NCBI GenBank assembly: GCA_018268055.1
Contig: JAFDXF010000080.1
Span: 45,416 to 109,415, forward strand
Reading direction: 5' to 3'
Source: Bacteroidota bacterium
GTDB taxonomy: Bacteria > Bacteroidota > Bacteroidia > Chitinophagales > Chitinophagaceae
Length of the DNA: 64,000 bases
The notes under the pieces were generated by a model, which was given only the letters and a program-made list of their open reading frames with translations, was not told where the DNA came from and made no database searches. Within the stretch, counting starts at the first letter, position 1; every line of letters begins with the position of its first letter. The position numbers were made by a program, and so were the translations under genes. This document shows positions 41,267 to 50,549 of the stretch, piece by piece.

Positions 41267-42061
41267 CTAATCCTTAGCGATTTTTTTATAACTCGCAACA
41301 ATACCACGTATAAGCGATGAACTGAAACCTTGATGTTCCATTTCATTCAGCCCTGCAATGGTGCATCCCTTTGGTGTGGTTACTTTGTCAATCTCTTGTT
41401 CAGGATGACTGCCTTTTTGCAATAATAGTTCGGCGGCACCTTTTGCAGTTTGCGCAGCGATAAGCGATGCAGTTGCAGCATCAAAGCCTATTTCTATACC
41501 ACCCTGTATGCTGGCACGTATGTAGCGCAATGCATACGCTGTGCCACAAGCACCAAGTATAGTTGAAGCGTCCATTAATTTCTCATCAATGGTCACTACT
41601 TTACCAAGTTGGCTGAATAAGTTGTTTACATATTCTACTTGTTCGGATTTTGCCTGTTGATGACTAATGCATGTCATACTCTCTTGAATGGCAATAGCAG
41701 TATTGGGCATCGCACGAAATACAGGATTCTTTTTGCCAATAACAGATTGAATTTCTTCAATAGAAATACCGGTAACTACTGAAATAAAAACTTTATGCTG
41801 ACTGATTTCTTTTTTAATATGATGCAACAATTCCATCGTCTGAAAAGGTTTTATGGCAAGAATGATAATATCATTATTCTTGACAGCACTAAGATTATCA
41901 GAGGTAATGTTGATCCCTTTTTGTTTTAAAGTGTTTAAAGTGGCAGTATTTCTTTTCGTCACAGTAAGTTCCGCAGCCTTACAAAATTTACTTTTTAATA
42001 ACCCTTCTGCAATGGCTGTGCCTAAGTTTCCGCCACCGATTATTGCAATTTTATTTCCCAT
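41267..42061 (-). CDS. proC: Pyrroline-5-carboxylate reductase
   Basis: A 264-residue NAD(P)H-dependent enzyme for the last step of proline synthesis. The Rossmann motif IGGGNLGTAIAEGLL is at the start, VTGISIEEIQSVIGKKNPVFRAMPNTAI is the family signature, and the dimer/active-site helices follow (ILGACGTAYALRYIRA, GFDAATASLIAAQTAKGAAEL, and VTTPKGCTIAGLNEMEHQGF). I use the ATG at 42061; a TTG two codons upstream is in frame. It follows hldD by six bases and is probably translated from the purL-hldD-proC transcript. Confidence 0.95.
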   Translation of the reverse strand: MGNKIAIIGGGNLGTAIAEGLLKSKFCKAAELTVTKRNTATLNTLKQKGINITSDNLSAVKNNDIIILAIKPFQTMELLHHIKKEISQHKVFISVVTGISIEEIQSVIGKKNPVFRAMPNTAIAIQESMTCISHQQAKSEQVEYVNNLFSQLGKVVTIDEKLMDASTILGACGTAYALRYIRASIQGGIEIGFDAATASLIAAQTAKGAAELLLQKGSHPEQEIDKVTTPKGCTIAGLNEMEHQGFSSSLIRGIVASYKKIAKD

Positions 42062-42067
42062 ATTCAA

Positions 42068-43096
42068 TTAAAAAAACTTGTTATTAGATAAATAATTGGT
42101 TACATAATCTTGAACACCTTCTTCCACAGAAGAAAAATTTTCATGATAACCTGCTTGATAAAGTTTATGCATATCAGCCTCGGTGAAATATTGATATTTA
42201 TCACGTATGTCCAAAGGCATATCAACGTATTCAATCGTTGCAGGCAAGTTTCTGCTTTTGAATACTGCTGTCAATAAATCATTAAAACTTCTTGCTTTGC
42301 CGGTGCCTAAGTTGTACAAACCTGAATGTAGTGCAGTAGTTTTATTCTTTGATTCATCAGTTTTTTCCTGCATCATCCAAAAAATAACTTTAGCAATATC
42401 CGCTACATAAATAAAATCACGAAGTTGTTCTCCGTCTTTGAAATCAGGACGATGCGATTTAAACAATTTTACTTTTCCTGTTTTGTTTATTTGATGGAAG
42501 CCGTGAAATACCATACTGGCCATTCTGGCTTTATGATATTCATTCGGGCCATATACGTTGAAAAATTTCAAGCCTGCCCAAAATGGTGGTGTTTGAACTT
42601 GTTGCAAAGCCCATTTATCAAACTCATTTTTGGAAATGCCGTAAGGATTAAGCGGATGTAGATGATATGCTAACTCATGGTCATCTTTGTACCCTAACTC
42701 GCCTGCGCCATAAGTGGCAGCCGATGATGCATAGATAAGCGGAATATTGAAGTGAGTAGAGTTGCCATTATTACAACAGTAACTCCATAATTTTTTTGAA
42801 TATTCAACGTTTAATTCTTCGTGAATGTGGTAATCAAACTCAGTAGTATCTGTGCGAGCGCCGAGGTGAATAACGAAATCAATTTTTATTTCTGTTCTTT
42901 TTAGCCAATCAAAGAGTTCAGCTCTTTCAACTTTTAGTAGGTATTCTTTGTGTTCAAAATTTGGCCATTTGTCTTCACGAGAAAAATCATCTACAATGAT
43001 TATATTCTTAAACCCTTTCTGATTGAGATAACCTAAGAAATAACTACCGATAAAACCTGCAGTGCCGGTCAGTAATATTGTATTGCTGGTATTCAT
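42068..43096 (-). CDS. hldD: ADP-L-glycero-D-manno-heptose 6-epimerase
   Basis: A 342-residue NADP-binding short-chain epimerase that makes ADP-L-glycero-D-manno-heptose for the inner core of lipopolysaccharide. The dinucleotide motif is GTAGFIGS (GxxGxxG) near residue 11, the HldD-specific VDDFSREDKWPNF and IHLGARTDTTEFD follow, and the catalytic triad region has YASSAATYGAGELG and YGISKNEFDKWAL (Y and K). KFFNVYGPNEYHKARMAS and GEQLRDFIYVADIAKV complete it. Its start overlaps the stop of purL by one base (TAATG), so translation is coupled to a purine gene, an unusual pairing. Confidence 0.93.
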   Translation of the reverse strand: MNTSNTILLTGTAGFIGSYFLGYLNQKGFKNIIIVDDFSREDKWPNFEHKEYLLKVERAELFDWLKRTEIKIDFVIHLGARTDTTEFDYHIHEELNVEYSKKLWSYCCNNGNSTHFNIPLIYASSAATYGAGELGYKDDHELAYHLHPLNPYGISKNEFDKWALQQVQTPPFWAGLKFFNVYGPNEYHKARMASMVFHGFHQINKTGKVKLFKSHRPDFKDGEQLRDFIYVADIAKVIFWMMQEKTDESKNKTTALHSGLYNLGTGKARSFNDLLTAVFKSRNLPATIEYVDMPLDIRDKYQYFTEADMHKLYQAGYHENFSSVEEGVQDYVTNYLSNNKFF

Positions 43097-45348
43097 TAAA
43101 GTGAACTAAGTGCCGAATCGGCTTCTTCTTTGGATAAATAATTTTCTATTGCTGTATCATACTCTTCTTTCCATTCTTGTATAGAGCCCCAGAATGTTCC
43201 GTCTATCATCACTTCATCGGATGTTACTACACCAATTTTTTCAAATGGAATGTCTGCAAGTAATTGTTCAAACTCTTTGATCTGATTAATATTTACAGAT
43301 ACAACAATACGGCTTTGGCCTTCGCCAAAAAGAAACGAATCGGGCCGAATAGTTTTGGATAAAGAAATAGAAAATCCAAGAGATGAATTAAAGCCACTTT
43401 CGCATAGCGTAACAAAGAGGCCACCCTCACTTACATCGTGTGCCGATTTGATAATTTTATTGTTGATTAAATCTAAAACTTTTTGTTGCAATTGATATTC
43501 TGCTTCTATTTCAAAATAGGGAGCAGGAGCGTGTACCACCTTAAGAATCTTGCTCAAATATTGTGATGATGCAATGTCATTAGTAATTGTTCCTAACACA
43601 TAAATAATATCGCCTTCTTCTTTAAAATCAAGCGTCATCTTATCATTAATGTTTTCTAATAGGCCAACCATTCCTATCGTGGGCGTTGGGAAAACAGGTC
43701 CGTCCGGATTTTGATTGTAAAAACTAACATTGCCTCCGGTAACAGGGGTGTCAAATTTTCTGCATGCTTCTCCCATTCCTTTAATCACTTGTACAAATTG
43801 AAAATATACTTCAGGGTCATAAGGATTGCCAAAGTTGAGGCAGTTGGTCACGCCCAAAGGTTGTGCACCACTGCAAACAATATTTCTCGCAGCTTCTGCT
43901 ACCGCAATCATTGCGCCTTTGTAAGGATCGGCATATACATAACGACTGTTGCAATCTGTTGTAACTGCAATACCCTTCGTTGTCCCTTTTACTAAAACAA
44001 CCGGAGCATCGGAAGGGGCGTTGGTGTTAGTATTGCCTGTGCCTACCATGCTGTCATATTGTTTGTAAATCCAACGCTTTGATGCAATGGATGGAAGTTG
44101 AATAAGTTGCTTTGCAATACTTTTCAAATCATCTGGAACTTTAATTTTATCTACCTCAAACTTTTTTATTTCAGTAAAATATTTTGGTTCGGTGTATGCC
44201 CGTTCATATTGAGGTGCGCCGCCGCCCAATACTAATTCTTCTGCAGGGATAGCGGCTTCCAATTCCCCTTGCATATAAAAACTAAGAATACCATCATCGG
44301 TCACTTCACCTATTACTGCACAAGGTAAATCCCATTTTTCAAAAACTTTTTTTACAATATCTTCTTTCCCTTTTTCGGCAACGAGCAACATTCTTTCCTG
44401 GCTTTCACTCAATAGAAGTTCCCATGTTTTCATACCCGGTTGTCCATCAGCAAGATTTTTATGTCTTGTTGGAACTTTATCCAAATCTATTTTCATTCCT
44501 ACGCCACCTTTGGCACTCATTTCGGCAGTGGAACAAATAATTCCTGCGGCGCCCATGTCTTGCATGCCCACTACCGCTTTGGTTTGAATTACTTCAAGAC
44601 AAGCCTCTAATAATTTTTTTTCTTGAAATGGATCGCCCACTTGAACAGCTGGTAAATCTTGTGCACTATCATCTGTGATATCTGCCGATGCAAAGGATGC
44701 ACCACCAATTCCATCTTTGCCGGTAGCACTACCTACAAACATTACCGGGTTACCTTTTCCCAATGCAGTGGCAGAAACTGTTTCACCAATTTTTACAATG
44801 CCCACACTCATTGCATTGACCAATGGATTTGTGTGATAACATTCATCAAAATAGATTTCACCACCAACAGTAGGTACACCGAAGCAATTGCCATAGTGGC
44901 CAATGCCGTGTACAACTCCTGCCAGTAAATGTTGTGTTTTATCTTCACTTAAATTTCCAAAGCGTAAAGAGTTTAAAGCAGCAATAGGTCTTGCACCCAT
45001 CGTAAATATATCTCTATGAATACCGCCTACACCGGTTGCTGCACCTTGAAAAGGTTCTATAGCAGATGGGTGGTTGTGTGATTCAATTTTAAATACAATA
45101 CCTAATCCGTCGCCGATATCCATAAGCCCTGCATTTTCTTCTCCGGCTTTTACGAGCATTCTGCCACCTTCTCTCGGGAGTGTTTTTAACCACTTGATGG
45201 AGTTTTTATAACTACAATGTTCACTCCACATACCACTAAAAGCGCAGAGCTCATTGAAATTGGGTGTTCGTCCAAGTTTTTGCTTGATTAATTCAAACTC
45301 TTCTTCTGTTAGTCTTAATTGTTGTGCAGTTTTAGCGGTAATTTCCAT
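43096..45348 (-). CDS. purL: Phosphoribosylformylglycinamidine synthase II, small PurL
   Basis: A 750-residue small-form PurL, an ATP-dependent step of purine synthesis that makes FGAM from FGAR. It has the ATP-grasp-unlike AIRS-type fold with LGRTPNFNELCAFSGMWSEH, CSYKNSIKWLKTLPREGG, ESHNHPSAIEPFQGAATGVG and GGIHRDIFTMGARPI at the front and the second repeat with SGAQPLGVTNCLNFGNPYDP and HDVSEGGLFVTLCESGF. The large PurL (about 1,250 residues) fuses a glutaminase; this short form needs separate PurQ and PurS, which are not in this window. It is followed by hldD with a TAATG overlap. A promoter box is upstream. Confidence 0.93.
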   Translation of the reverse strand: MEITAKTAQQLRLTEEEFELIKQKLGRTPNFNELCAFSGMWSEHCSYKNSIKWLKTLPREGGRMLVKAGEENAGLMDIGDGLGIVFKIESHNHPSAIEPFQGAATGVGGIHRDIFTMGARPIAALNSLRFGNLSEDKTQHLLAGVVHGIGHYGNCFGVPTVGGEIYFDECYHTNPLVNAMSVGIVKIGETVSATALGKGNPVMFVGSATGKDGIGGASFASADITDDSAQDLPAVQVGDPFQEKKLLEACLEVIQTKAVVGMQDMGAAGIICSTAEMSAKGGVGMKIDLDKVPTRHKNLADGQPGMKTWELLLSESQERMLLVAEKGKEDIVKKVFEKWDLPCAVIGEVTDDGILSFYMQGELEAAIPAEELVLGGGAPQYERAYTEPKYFTEIKKFEVDKIKVPDDLKSIAKQLIQLPSIASKRWIYKQYDSMVGTGNTNTNAPSDAPVVLVKGTTKGIAVTTDCNSRYVYADPYKGAMIAVAEAARNIVCSGAQPLGVTNCLNFGNPYDPEVYFQFVQVIKGMGEACRKFDTPVTGGNVSFYNQNPDGPVFPTPTIGMVGLLENINDKMTLDFKEEGDIIYVLGTITNDIASSQYLSKILKVVHAPAPYFEIEAEYQLQQKVLDLINNKIIKSAHDVSEGGLFVTLCESGFNSSLGFSISLSKTIRPDSFLFGEGQSRIVVSVNINQIKEFEQLLADIPFEKIGVVTSDEVMIDGTFWGSIQEWKEEYDTAIENYLSKEEADSALSSL

Positions 45349-45368
45349 TGTTGAGATAAATTGAATTG

Positions 45369-45376
45369 CAAATTTA
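45369..45376 (-). promoter_or_regulatory. Bacteroidota -7 box (TAAATTTG) before purL
   Basis: Minus-strand TAAATTTG followed by CAATTC, 20 bases before the purL ATG. A TTG lies about 23-24 bases further upstream, slightly longer than the usual spacing. Confidence 0.5.
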
Positions 45377-45468
45377 CATTATGTGGCCTTGTATGAGGCA
45401 CAACTTGTCAACTTTATGCTGACAATGCTGGTAATAAGTTTTATTTTGCGGCATAAAACCTTTGCCGT

Positions 45469-46755
45469 TTGGAGTACCTTTTGTTTGTTTTATATTTAGT
45501 GTTATTTGCCTGGTTAGTAACCAAGGTTAAGTTTTATACATCATCTGGATTAACGAAACCTCAATTGATTATACTGTTTCTCCTTAAAATAATTGCCGGA
45601 ATTTTTTATGGTTGGATAGGTATCTATTATGGAGGCCTTGCGCAAATGTGGGATACATGGGGTTATCATGCAAATGGAATCATTGAATACAAATTGCTGT
45701 TCAATCATCCACATGAGTATTTTACTAATTTATTTCAAGATCCTTATGGAGACGGCGTTACAAAATTCTTAGGTACTACCGATTCTTACTGGAACGATTT
45801 GAAAGGTAATGCGTTTATTAAAATTCTTTCTGTATTCGACCTTTTAAGTCTTGGGAACTATTATGTCAATGTAATATTCTACTCTTTTATTACCATGCTT
45901 GGTCCTTTGTGTATTTTTCGAGTAATGAATGATGTATTTCCAAATAGAAAATCTGTAATATTAGTAGCTACAATATTGTTGCCTTCTTTTTTATATTGGA
46001 CAAGTGGCATCCATAAAGAAGGATTGATTTTTACCGGCCTCGGTCTTATAATCTATAGTATTTACTTTGGTACTAAAGAGAAAAAATTTGGTTTGAAGAG
46101 AATTATCGCAATATTGATAGGCCTGCTTTTAATATTAGTGCTTCGCAATTTCATCATCATTATTTTATTACCTGCATTATTGACTTGGCTTATTTCTTTG
46201 AGGTGGCCGCATAGAAGTTTAGCAGTATTTGTAGGTTTATACTCTTTATTTATTGTACTGTTTTTTCTTGCCCGTTATATCAATTCATCATTTGATTTTC
46301 CACAGGCAGTAGTGACCAAGCAACAAGAATTTTTGAAAATCACAGGAGGGAGGACAACAGTGCCTATCTCAGAATTGGAACCGACTGCCATTAGTTTTTT
46401 AAAAAATATGCCTCAAGCTTTTTCGCTTTCTATCCTCAGGCCATATCCCAGTGATGTAAAACATATATTATCACTAGCAGCTTCAATTGAAATAATTTTT
46501 CTACTGGTTCTTTTCTTGCTTTTGATTGTTTTTCATAAAAATGGGATACAATCAAGGCCATTATTGTATTTCTGTTTATTCTTTTCTTTTACTTTATTGT
46601 TAGCGATTGGGTTTAGCGTAAATAATCTGGGTGCTATTTCAAGATATAGGAGTGTTGTTTTGCCGCTTTTAGTAATCCCAATGGTTGCTTTAATTGATTG
46701 GAATAGGATAAGAAAGGTTTTTCATTTTGATATTAATAATAAATATAATATATGA
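45469..46755 (+). CDS. Polytopic membrane protein, possible polysaccharide/glycosyl machinery
   Basis: A 428-residue inner-membrane protein with about ten or more hydrophobic helices. The frame begins with TTG (45469); the next ATG is only at residue 60, so a TTG start is likely. The loop GGLAQMWDTWGYHANGIIEY and the phrase LPSFLYWTSGIHKEGLIF, with ENGINEERING-like repeats absent, resemble GT-C or Wzy/EpsG-like membrane proteins of Bacteroidota with unclear role. The last segment has NNLGAISRYRSVVLPLLVIP, where the RYR motif before the final helix is typical of polymerase-type proteins. I would call it a putative surface-polysaccharide protein with low certainty. It is divergent from purL. 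Confidence 0.6.
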   Translation: MEYLLFVLYLVLFAWLVTKVKFYTSSGLTKPQLIILFLLKIIAGIFYGWIGIYYGGLAQMWDTWGYHANGIIEYKLLFNHPHEYFTNLFQDPYGDGVTKFLGTTDSYWNDLKGNAFIKILSVFDLLSLGNYYVNVIFYSFITMLGPLCIFRVMNDVFPNRKSVILVATILLPSFLYWTSGIHKEGLIFTGLGLIIYSIYFGTKEKKFGLKRIIAILIGLLLILVLRNFIIIILLPALLTWLISLRWPHRSLAVFVGLYSLFIVLFFLARYINSSFDFPQAVVTKQQEFLKITGGRTTVPISELEPTAISFLKNMPQAFSLSILRPYPSDVKHILSLAASIEIIFLLVLFLLLIVFHKNGIQSRPLLYFCLFFSFTLLLAIGFSVNNLGAISRYRSVVLPLLVIPMVALIDWNRIRKVFHFDINNKYNI

Positions 46756-46898
46756 TATTTTGATTTAAACATTCAGTTTACTTCTCTATTTTAATTTTAA
46801 ATCAAGAAATATTGGATTAATAACCAATAATTCACAAAATATATTCTAATTTATTTGATTTTTTAAAGTCATATTCTTTTTTTTGTAAAAAAAATTAT

Positions 46899-49091
46899 AT
46901 GTCTTTAAGATTTAATGCAATTGAAAAACTTTCTAATATTGAAGAGGGCAAACAAGTTGATAGCCCCGGAAAAATAACCTCCATTTTTGGCAGCAATGTT
47001 TTTACCTTAAAAACAGCAAGGGCATTTTTAAGTGATGAAGCATATAAAAGCCTTGTAGGTTCTATTAATTCAAGTCAGAAGATAGACCGATCTATGGCCA
47101 ATCAAATAGCAAATGGAATACGAGCCTGGGCAGAAACAAAAGGTGTAACACACTTTTCACATTGGTTTCAGCCGCTTACCGGCACTACTGCCGAAAAACA
47201 TGATTCGTTTTTTACTTTAAAAAGTGATGGCGCAGCGCTTGAGCAATTTGATGGAGATGCGTTGATTCAGCAGGAGTCTGATGCTTCTTCATTTCCGAGT
47301 GGAGGATTGAGAGCAACATTTGAAGCACGTGGCTATACCGCTTGGGACCCATCTTCACCGGCTTTTATCATGGAGATCGGTGATGGAAAAACTTTGTGCA
47401 TTCCAACTATTTTTATTTCCTACACCGGCGAGTCCTTGGATTACAAAGCACCTTTATTGAAATCAATTGAAGCGCTGAATAAGTCGGCAGTAGATGTTTG
47501 TAATTATTTTGATAAAAATATTTCAAGAGTAGCTCCTACACTCGGGTGGGAGCAGGAGTATTTTATTATAGATGAAAGCCTTTTCAACGCACGCCCTGAT
47601 TTGGTGATGTGCGGTAGAACAATCTTTGGGCATAATTCGGCACGAAACCAACAATTAGAAGATCATTATTTTGGTTCAATACCAGATCGTGTGTATGCCT
47701 ATATGCGTGATTTTGAAAATGAAGCTTATAAGTTGGGCATACCACTTCATACAAGACATAATGAAGTGGCACCCGGGCAGTACGAATGTGCGCCTATTTT
47801 TGAAGAGGTGAGTGTGGCAGTAGATCATAATTCACTTTTGATGGATGTGATGGATAGGGTAGCAAGAAGACATGGCTTGCGGGTATTGCTACACGAAAAA
47901 CCTTTTGCAGGTATAAATGGTAGCGGAAAACATAATAACTGGAGCTTGGCAACTGATACAGGTGTTAATCTACTTGCTCCCGGCAAAACACCAAAGACCA
48001 ATCTGATGTTTCTTACTTTTTTTGTAAACGCTATAAAAGCAGTACATGATTATGCAGAAGTTTTAAGAGCGTCAGTATCATCTGCACAAAACGATCATCG
48101 CTTAGGCGCCAATGAAGCACCCCCGGCCATCATCTCTATTTTTATTGGTGATTATTTACGCAAAGTATTGAATGACGTAAAAGAAAGAGTATCGGATAAA
48201 ATGGATGAAACCGATGAAAGTCTTTTGAAAATGGATATTCATAAAAGCATCCCTGAGTTGCTGATGGATAATACCGATAGAAATAGAACATCTCCATTCG
48301 CTTTTACCGGAAATAAATTTGAATTTAGAGCTGTGGGTTCTTCTGCAAATTGCGCCAACCCAATGACTGTGTTGAACACTATAATGGCCGAAACTTTAAA
48401 GCAATTTAAAAAAGATGTAGATGCATTAATTGAGAAAGGAGATAAAAAAGAATTGGCATTGATGCAGACGATTCGTCGCTATATTATAGAAAGCGAAAAA
48501 ATCTTTTTTGAAGGAGATGGGTATAGCGAAGCATGGGAAAAAGAAGCCGAGAAGCGAGGCTTGCCCAATATAAAAACAACGCCACTTGCATTGGATGCTA
48601 TGGTTTCCAAGAAGGCTGTGAAACTTTTTGAAGAGAATAAAATTTATACACATGCCGAAATGGAAGCAAGACACGAAATTGAATTGGAAAAATATATTAA
48701 AAAAGTGCAAATAGAAAGTCGCTTAATGGGAGAATTGGCAGCCAGTCATATTTTACCACCTGCTGTTAGATATCAAAATACACTTGCTCAAAATATTAAA
48801 GGGTTAAAAGAAGCTGGCATTCCCGAATCAGGATATGCAAGCCAGCAAAAAGCCTTGCTGAAAATATCTGAACATATCAATAACCTAAGTGAATTAGTTG
48901 GTAAGATGATTGAGGCAAGAAAGGTGATTAATAAAATGGAAGACACTCGTACAAAAGCGATTGCTTATCAAAGTCAGTTAAAAGATATTTATTTTGATGC
49001 CATAAGACGTGCAGCAGATAAATTAGAATTACTGATAGATGATAAAGATTGGTATTTGCCAAAATACAGGGAAATGTTATTCCTCCGATAA
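46899..49091 (+). CDS. glnN: Glutamine synthetase, type III
   Basis: A 730-residue GSIII, the long dodecameric glutamine synthetase typical of Bacteroidota, which makes glutamine from glutamate, ammonia and ATP. The N-terminal GSIII domain (VTHFSHWFQPLTGTTAEKHD, GGLRATFEARGYTAWDPSSP) precedes the catalytic domain with LGWEQEYFIID, RHNEVAPGQYECAPIFEE and AGINGSGKHNNWS, and the C-terminal region with HILPPAVRYQNTLAQN. All the glutamates that bind metal and ammonium appear in place. It is monocistronic with a 143-bp AT-rich leader region; no glutamine riboswitch was recognised. Confidence 0.95.
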   Translation: MSLRFNAIEKLSNIEEGKQVDSPGKITSIFGSNVFTLKTARAFLSDEAYKSLVGSINSSQKIDRSMANQIANGIRAWAETKGVTHFSHWFQPLTGTTAEKHDSFFTLKSDGAALEQFDGDALIQQESDASSFPSGGLRATFEARGYTAWDPSSPAFIMEIGDGKTLCIPTIFISYTGESLDYKAPLLKSIEALNKSAVDVCNYFDKNISRVAPTLGWEQEYFIIDESLFNARPDLVMCGRTIFGHNSARNQQLEDHYFGSIPDRVYAYMRDFENEAYKLGIPLHTRHNEVAPGQYECAPIFEEVSVAVDHNSLLMDVMDRVARRHGLRVLLHEKPFAGINGSGKHNNWSLATDTGVNLLAPGKTPKTNLMFLTFFVNAIKAVHDYAEVLRASVSSAQNDHRLGANEAPPAIISIFIGDYLRKVLNDVKERVSDKMDETDESLLKMDIHKSIPELLMDNTDRNRTSPFAFTGNKFEFRAVGSSANCANPMTVLNTIMAETLKQFKKDVDALIEKGDKKELALMQTIRRYIIESEKIFFEGDGYSEAWEKEAEKRGLPNIKTTPLALDAMVSKKAVKLFEENKIYTHAEMEARHEIELEKYIKKVQIESRLMGELAASHILPPAVRYQNTLAQNIKGLKEAGIPESGYASQQKALLKISEHINNLSELVGKMIEARKVINKMEDTRTKAIAYQSQLKDIYFDAIRRAADKLELLIDDKDWYLPKYREMLFLR

Positions 49092-49130
49092 TATTGCTTT
49101 TGAAATATAATCTTAGATAGTCTGTTTATA

Positions 49131-49562
49131 TCAATTACTTAATCTCTCCAAAGCCTCACCGGGCACCGGAGAGATTTTTTTTGCCTGATAATCAAAGCAA
49201 ACCATTCCTGTTTTAGCAAGTGCAACAATTATTTTTTTGCCATCTTTTTGTTTTTCTAATTTGTACAACAAGTCAAAACTTACTCTTGAAAATTCTCCTA
49301 CCGTAACTGAAGCGATGACGGTATCGCCATAAAACAATTCACTTTTAAATTCAATCGCCGCATCACTCATAATAAGTGCACTACCGGCAAAATTTAATTC
49401 TGTATAACCGAAGCTTTGGAGATACTGCATTCTTGCTTCATGAATGATTGAGAGAATAGTATCATTACCCACATGATTGCCATAATTGATGTCAGATATT
49501 CTAATAGGTATCGTACAATGAAACGTAAAATTTTGAGGTACTTCAATTTTTATACGAGCCAT
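49131..49562 (-). CDS. Acyl-CoA thioesterase, hotdog (4HBT) family
   Basis: A 143-residue hotdog-fold protein with the 4-hydroxybenzoyl-CoA thioesterase-type active site: IRISDINYGNHVGNDTILSI, where the Asp of SDINYGNHV is the expected catalytic residue, then HEARMQYLQSFGYTELN. The second half has ELFYGDTVIASVTVGEF and the strand pairs of the family. Substrate is an acyl-CoA or acyl-ACP; the exact one is unknown. Soluble and cytoplasmic. It converges on the glutamine synthetase gene with 40 bp between and is about 60 bp from the anti-sigma-like gene upstream. Confidence 0.88.
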   Translation of the reverse strand: MARIKIEVPQNFTFHCTIPIRISDINYGNHVGNDTILSIIHEARMQYLQSFGYTELNFAGSALIMSDAAIEFKSELFYGDTVIASVTVGEFSRVSFDLLYKLEKQKDGKKIIVALAKTGMVCFDYQAKKISPVPGEALERLSN

Positions 49563-49625
49563 AAACTGTATTTTTTGTTTTGTAAATATAGCCGACAGCC
49601 AATAAAATTGTTGTGATAGGAGGTT

Positions 49626-50549
49626 TTAATCTTTGTCTAAAGCGTCAATCATGTCCATGATACCCATAAAGTTAGCCGGACGCATAGCAGATGCAGCAGC
49701 GGCTTGTTTTCTCCACTTATCTACCTGGAGAATACAATTTTTATCAACAGATTCCCCGGAAATACAGCAGGAGATATCTTCAAATTTTTTGGACATACGC
49801 ACAGGGCTACAGTCCGGAGACATAACAGTTATGTATCTGTTTATATTCTGTGCGCTTTCTATAGCATCAGGGTAGTTGCTTGCATCTACCGAAGATGTAA
49901 AATGATAGGCAGAAGCAATTTCTTTTAAACGATTGAGTGAAGGTGTTTCTAATTTGGCATAAGTATGCTTACTGGCTTCCAGAGCTTCTTCATTCCTTTT
50001 TTCTTCTGCTACAGAAACAGTGTTCTCTTCATTTGTATTGCTGGCAGTTTCATTTTTGTTTTCGGTGGCGGGAGAAGTTGCGGCAATTGTATTGGGTGCA
50101 ACTGATGTATCGGCTTTTAATGTTGCTAGATTATCCTTATTGCCTTTATCATTATTCATCATTCTGATTCCGGCAAATACTAAAGTCCCTGCCACCACTG
50201 CTGCAGCAGCATATTTTAATATCGAAGTTAAAGTGCGAGTTCTCGCTGGTATAGCTTTGTCACCTACTTCGAGTGCATATTTTATATTATCCCAAACTTG
50301 AGGGGGTGCAGCTACTTCTGCATTTTTTAGTTTTTCAACATAAGGCGATGAGGATGCTGCTGAAGCATTTAATGAAGCTGCAATAGATGCCCATGCATTT
50401 TGAGGTGGTGCAACTTCAATATTTTTTAGGGTATTGGGAAATGAATCAGAGAGACAAGAATCATCCAGCTCAGAAGCAATGCTTGCCCAAACTTCTTTGG
50501 GAGGTACTGCCTCGTAGTTTGTTAATTTATCTTGGACGATATTGCTCAT
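49626..50549 (-). CDS. Anti-sigma-like membrane protein with three N-terminal repeats
   Basis: A 307-residue protein coupled to an ECF sigma gene by a one-base TAATG overlap. The first 95 residues contain three copies of a short unit, at about 8-29, 40-61 and 73-95, with consensus Lys-Asn-x-Glu-Val-Ala-Pro-Pro followed by a Trp-containing helix (EVAPPQNAWASIAASL in the second copy). A transmembrane helix follows at about 110-130. The periplasmic part has a Thr/Asn/Glu-rich stretch and, near the end, a Cys-bearing helix region (EDISCCISGESVDKNC) and MRPANFMGIMDMIDALDKD. By position it should regulate the sigma factor; no known anti-sigma domain is recognised, so this is inference. Confidence 0.75.
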   Translation of the reverse strand: MSNIVQDKLTNYEAVPPKEVWASIASELDDSCLSDSFPNTLKNIEVAPPQNAWASIAASLNASAASSSPYVEKLKNAEVAAPPQVWDNIKYALEVGDKAIPARTRTLTSILKYAAAAVVAGTLVFAGIRMMNNDKGNKDNLATLKADTSVAPNTIAATSPATENKNETASNTNEENTVSVAEEKRNEEALEASKHTYAKLETPSLNRLKEIASAYHFTSSVDASNYPDAIESAQNINRYITVMSPDCSPVRMSKKFEDISCCISGESVDKNCILQVDKWRKQAAAASAMRPANFMGIMDMIDALDKD

